A stretch of DNA of 64,000 nt, from contig NZ_KE383847.1 of the NCBI RefSeq assembly GCF_000422485.1, forward strand, positions 62,968 through 126,967, given 5' to 3'. How positions within the stretch are numbered: position 1 is the stretch's first letter; each line of letters begins with the position of its first letter. Under the pieces are notes generated by a model. It did no database searches, had not been told where the DNA came from, and saw only the letters and a program-made list of their open reading frames with translations. This DNA is from Paenibacillus pasadenensis DSM 19293 (GTDB lineage Bacteria; Bacillota; Bacilli; Paenibacillales; Paenibacillaceae). Of the stretch, positions 60,777 to 64,000 are shown piece after piece. The translations under genes were made by a program, and so were the position numbers.

Positions 60777-62385
60777 GCTCGCTTCTTCCTTTCTTCGGCC
60801 GACTCTCCTCTGTCATCGGAAAGCTCAGCGTGATGGACGCGCCGGCGCCAGGCGCGGATTCGACCCGGATCGTTCCGCCGCCTTTCTCCGCGATGCCGGC
60901 GATGAGGAACATGCCGATGCCCCTTCCGTCTCCGGGCTTGGTGCTGAAGCCGCGCTCGAACATGCGCTGGCGGACGAGCTCGTCCATGCCGCAGCCGTTG
61001 TCCTCCACCAGCATCGAGAGCTGCTCGTCGTCTTGCTCGAGGCTGACGAGCACCCGCCGGGGCTCCGGAGCGGACGCCAGCGAATCGAAGGCGTTTTCAA
61101 TCAGGTTGCCGAGCAGGACGACGAAGTCATGATGGTCGAGATGCTTGGGAAACCGCTGCAGCCGGCTGTGCGGATCGATCCTCACGTCGATGCCGAGCTC
61201 ACGGCCCCGGCTGATCTTGCCGAGCAGCAAGCCCGTCAGGCTGTCATGGAAAAAACGGGTGCCGAGAAACCGGTTCAGCTGCTCGCGTTCGTCCGACATG
61301 CGGAACAGGTAATCAAGAGCTTTTTCGCCTTGTCCAAGCTGGATCAGCCCGCCGATCGTGTGCAGGCGGTTCATATATTCATGGTTCTGAACCCTTACCG
61401 TCTCTACGAGCGCTTTGACCCCGGTCAGCTCCTCCGCCATCCGGGCGACCTCGGTCCGGTCCTGGAAGATGGCGACGGCACCGACGGTATGCCCCTGCAC
61501 GCGGATCGGCACGCGGTTGCTGACGATATGCTGGCCGCCGATGAAGATTTCCTGCTGGTAGACCGGAGCATCCAGCTCTAGAATCTCGGGCAGCCGGGTA
61601 TCGGGGAGAACGTCGCGGATCGGCCGCCCGACCACGTCGCCTCCGATATGGAAAATCTGTCGGGCCCGTTCGTTGAACACGGCAATCCGCTCGTCGTTAT
61701 GGATGGCGATGACGCCCTCATGCATCGCGTGGAACGTCGCATCCCGCTCCATCAGCAGCCGCGCGATTTCCAGCGGCTCCATATCGAACATCTCTTTTTT
61801 GATTTGCCTCGCGAGCGCCCATGAGCCGGCCAGGCCGACGAGCAGCGACAGCAGCAGGACAGTGGAGATTTGCCCGGCGAAGGGCAGGATGACCTCCCTC
61901 GGCGAGGGGAGGACCCGGCCGACCAGAACCGTGCCGATCTGCACATGCATGCTGTCCATGACCGGGACGAAGGCGCGCAGCGCGGTGCCGAGCTCGCCCT
62001 TTGCCTTGGAGACATAGCTGTGCTCGGCGAATGCCGGTCCTTCGTCGGTTCCTCTGGAAAAGGTGCCCACCCGGTCCGGAACCGGATGCGACAGCCGCTT
62101 ATGCTGCATGTCCAAGACGACCACATAGGTGGCGTCATGGATGATGCCGATTTTTTCGGCGGCCTCCCGCAGCTTGGGCTGCAGGGCCGCATCCTCCAGG
62201 CCGGCGACGATAACCGGAAGGCTGGCCGCCGTCTTGGCGGTGACGAGCAGCCGCCTGCCGAGCTCCTTCTCCTGCAGGTGGAGAATGCTGCCGACTGCGA
62301 CGCCGCCGCCGGCAGCAAGCGCGAACAGCACGACGCCAAAGGAGAGCAGGGCGATTTTCCAATTGATTTTAAGCTGCTTCAGCAT
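60763..62385 (-). CDS. dctS: Sensor histidine kinase, DcuS/CitA/DctS family
   Basis: A 540-aa membrane sensor. Segment 1 (about 8-30), an extracytoplasmic PDC/Cache domain (about 35-170), segment 2 (about 172-195), a PAS domain (about 210-310), the H-box VQNHEYMNRLHTIGGLIQLGQ with His335, and an ATPase domain (ENAFDSL, DNGCGMDE, GRGIGMFLI). This is the C4-dicarboxylate/citrate sensor layout. The ATG at 62385 begins the first membrane segment. A promoter TTTGCA-17-TATGAT lies upstream. Confidence 0.92.
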   Translation of the reverse strand: MLKQLKINWKIALLSFGVVLFALAAGGGVAVGSILHLQEKELGRRLLVTAKTAASLPVIVAGLEDAALQPKLREAAEKIGIIHDATYVVVLDMQHKRLSHPVPDRVGTFSRGTDEGPAFAEHSYVSKAKGELGTALRAFVPVMDSMHVQIGTVLVGRVLPSPREVILPFAGQISTVLLLSLLVGLAGSWALARQIKKEMFDMEPLEIARLLMERDATFHAMHEGVIAIHNDERIAVFNERARQIFHIGGDVVGRPIRDVLPDTRLPEILELDAPVYQQEIFIGGQHIVSNRVPIRVQGHTVGAVAIFQDRTEVARMAEELTGVKALVETVRVQNHEYMNRLHTIGGLIQLGQGEKALDYLFRMSDEREQLNRFLGTRFFHDSLTGLLLGKISRGRELGIDVRIDPHSRLQRFPKHLDHHDFVVLLGNLIENAFDSLASAPEPRRVLVSLEQDDEQLSMLVEDNGCGMDELVRQRMFERGFSTKPGDGRGIGMFLIAGIAEKGGGTIRVESAPGAGASITLSFPMTEESRPKKGRSEHEED

Positions 62386-62557
62386 GGTCGGGCCTGTCTC
62401 CTTGCGTTGGAATAAGAGCGGCGCCTCTTTTTCCTCATCATACACCAGAGCTTGAGGCATGCAAACCGGCGGGGAATTCGGCCAAGGGCTTCTGCAAAAG
62501 AGGGCGGATAGGGTAAGATGATGTCCAAACAGGCTAGGACGGGGGGCTCGTGTCGGA

Positions 62558-63637
62558 ATGGGGAAATGGCGATTCAAGCTATGGGGCGGAGGGCTGCTGC
62601 TGGCTGCTGCCGCCGTGCTGACGATCTTCTGGCTTGGGGGATACAAGCTGCCCGGCCCGCTGCCGGTGGACGACGAACAGACGGGCTTCAGCGGCAGGCA
62701 TGTCATCAAGTTCAGCTATGTCGTCGCGGAGAACACGCCGAAGGGGCTCGCCGCGCAGCGGTTCGCGGACCTGGTGGAGGAGAAGTCCGGAGGCAAGGTG
62801 CAGGTGCAGCTGTTTCCGAACGGAACGCTGTACACGGAGCCGGACGAGCAGGCTGCGCTGGCGCGCGGGGATGTGCAGATGATCGCTCCGGCCTTCTCCA
62901 ATCTGTCGACCCGCATGCCGGAGTGGAGCGTCATGGACCTGCCCTTCGCTTTCCCCACGGAAAAGGCGGTGGAGGAGGCGTTCGGCGGCGAAGTCGGCTC
63001 GATGCTGTTCAAGCGGCTGGAGAGCCGAGGGATGATCGGACTCGCCTTCTGGGGCAACGGATTCAAGCAGATGACCGCGAGCGATCGGCCTTTGGAGCAT
63101 CCGCAGGATTTCCGCGGCCTGAAATTCCGCATCCTTCCTAGCCCGATCATCGACGCGCAGTTCCGGTCTTTGGGAGCGGCTACGGCGGATATTCCGTTCA
63201 ACAGCGTGTACAAGGCTTTCGAAAGCGGGACGGTCGACGGCGGGGAGAACACGATCACGAATATTTACAGCAAGAAGTTCTATCAGGTGCAAAACTATAT
63301 GACGGTCAGCAATCATGCGTACCTCGGGTACGCCGTGGTGATGAACCTCTCGTTCTGGGAAAGCCTGCCGTCGGATGTGCAGGGCATCATCCAAGAGGCG
63401 ATGCGGGAGACGACCGGGTGGGCCAACGAGAGTGCGCGGGAAATGAGCCGCAAGGAGCTGGCGGAAATGAGGAGCGGCCGCCTGATGAGCATCATCGACC
63501 TGGGAGAGGCGGAGCGACGCGAGTGGATGGACTTGTGGGAGCCGCTGTACGGACAGGCGGAGAAGCTCGCGGGGCGCGAGCTGATGGACGCGGTCCGGCG
63601 GCTGCGGAGCAAGTATGAGAGCCAAGGCGGGGAGTGA
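62558..63637 (+). CDS. dctB: TRAP-type C4-dicarboxylate-binding protein (DctP/DctB-like)
   Basis: A 359-aa extracellular binding protein with an N-terminal membrane anchor (about 7-27) and no lipobox. The DctP fold shows FSYVVAENTPKGLAAQRFADLVEEKSGGKVQVQLFPN, MDLPFAF, GLKFRILPSPI and ESGTVDGGENTITNIYSKKF. The TRAP membrane subunits are absent. In B. subtilis the orphan binding protein DctB forms a sensor unit with DctA and DctS; divergent placement beside dctS supports the same here. Confidence 0.88.
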   Translation: MGKWRFKLWGGGLLLAAAAVLTIFWLGGYKLPGPLPVDDEQTGFSGRHVIKFSYVVAENTPKGLAAQRFADLVEEKSGGKVQVQLFPNGTLYTEPDEQAALARGDVQMIAPAFSNLSTRMPEWSVMDLPFAFPTEKAVEEAFGGEVGSMLFKRLESRGMIGLAFWGNGFKQMTASDRPLEHPQDFRGLKFRILPSPIIDAQFRSLGAATADIPFNSVYKAFESGTVDGGENTITNIYSKKFYQVQNYMTVSNHAYLGYAVVMNLSFWESLPSDVQGIIQEAMRETTGWANESAREMSRKELAEMRSGRLMSIIDLGEAERREWMDLWEPLYGQAEKLAGRELMDAVRRLRSKYESQGGE

Positions 63638-63746
63638 CGGGGGAAGCTGCCCGTGGTTCGGCGACCGGCATCAGCGGAGTTCTGTGTTAACCGATGCCCT
63701 CAGGCGAGACCTGCGTAGTCTGCTTCTTCGCGTTGTCATATTGGTT

Positions 63747-64000
63747 GTTTCGGTTTACGCTCCCCGCTGGGGAGCGTATTTATTTTGGAATTTTGGAACT
63801 TTGGAATTTCAAGTGAGCTTTGTTTCAATTCACACGCTTCCCAGTGGGGAGCGACGGATGTCAGTCTTTTTCATGGGTATCCTCCTTGAGTAGTTTCAAT
63901 CCCCCCTCCCCAGCGGGGAGCGACCACTACGAGGCCATGCAGTGGGAGAGCACCGCGCAGTTTCAATCCACGCTCCCCAGCGGGGAGCGACGGATGACGC
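63747..64000 (-). CRISPR. CRISPR array, trailer end, type I-C-like repeat (partial)
   Basis: Four 32-34 nt repeats lie at 63747-63778 (degenerate), 63822-63855 (34 nt, two extra bases), 63893-63924 and 63960-63991. Spacers are 43, 37 and 35 nt, and the next begins at 63992 and leaves the window. The best copy starts GTTTCAATCC and ends GGGGAGCGAC with the inner palindrome CGCTCCCC/GGGGAGCG. Type I-C crRNA repeats end in GGATTGAAAC, so the array is read on the minus strand and degeneracy increases toward its 3' (trailer) end. The leader and any cas genes should lie to the right of the window. Confidence 0.92.

Noticed and set aside
63615..63893. Possible 92-aa reading frame at the right end
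   Set aside because: It runs through two CRISPR repeats and spacers, so it is a chance open frame.

Overview
The window looks like a chromosomal segment of a GC-rich Bacillota, most likely Paenibacillus or a close relative (inference). The protein families are Bacillus-type: YkuK, YneF, YgaC, YjbQ, YuiH-like, GtaB, HtpG, TcyP-like and DctA/DctS/DctR/DctB. Ribosome-binding sites are strong AAGGAGG types, and most promoters are sigma-A with 17-bp spacers. Regulatory sites also fit this group: Fur boxes, a CIRCE element, GlnR/TnrA boxes, cre-like sites and a c-di-AMP riboswitch. No rRNA, tRNA, insertion sequence or prophage was seen.

Layout. 1-3.3 kb: Fur-box-flanked ferric-siderophore ABC transporter (divergent lipoprotein start, two permeases, ATPase). 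3.5-7 kb: ABC-F protein, FAH-family enzyme, YkuK-like protein. 7-9 kb: YhgE-like membrane protein and TetR regulator behind an operator. 9.3-11.5 kb: atypical chemoreceptor. 11.5-12.3 kb: repeat-rich spacer. 12.3-16.7 kb: YjbQ, GtaB, a zinc-ribbon membrane protein and an HtrA-like protease.

16.7-33.3 kb is a complete nitrate assimilation region: cobA-nirD-nirB, an ANTAR antiterminator with a TrpD2-like partner, nitrate transporter, and moeA-nasB-nasC-mobA-mobB. HtpG (CIRCE-controlled) sits inside it. Three of its operons (nirB-nirD-cobA, narK, moeA-nasB-nasC-mobA-mobB) start with a leader RNA in which two hairpins with A1/G4 hexaloops precede and overlap an intrinsic terminator. This is the known ANTAR target architecture. 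The three promoters and that of the ANTAR gene also carry GlnR/TnrA-type boxes. The proposed logic is nitrogen limitation acting at initiation and an ANTAR/TrpD2-like pair acting at antitermination.

33.5-43 kb: a Pro/Gly-repeat protein, tandem repeats, SodA, housekeeping genes (acetyltransferase, YgaC, signal peptidase, RNase H, QueG, YneF, FolE), a second superoxide dismutase with a long N-terminal extension, and an alpha/beta hydrolase. 43-49.4 kb: IclR regulator behind a Fur-like box, TcyP-like symporter, an unknown gene under a c-di-AMP riboswitch, an amidase-domain protein and Ddl. 49.5-57 kb: UvsE, TauE-like permease, inositol monophosphatase, a sulfite-oxidase-fold protein, MarR with a drug exporter, and a FhuF-like iron reductase. 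57-63.6 kb: a C4-dicarboxylate module (DctA, malic enzyme, DctR, DctS and an orphan TRAP-type binding protein). 63.75 kb to the right edge: the degenerate trailer end of a type I-C-like CRISPR array. Its leader and cas genes, if present, lie outside the window.
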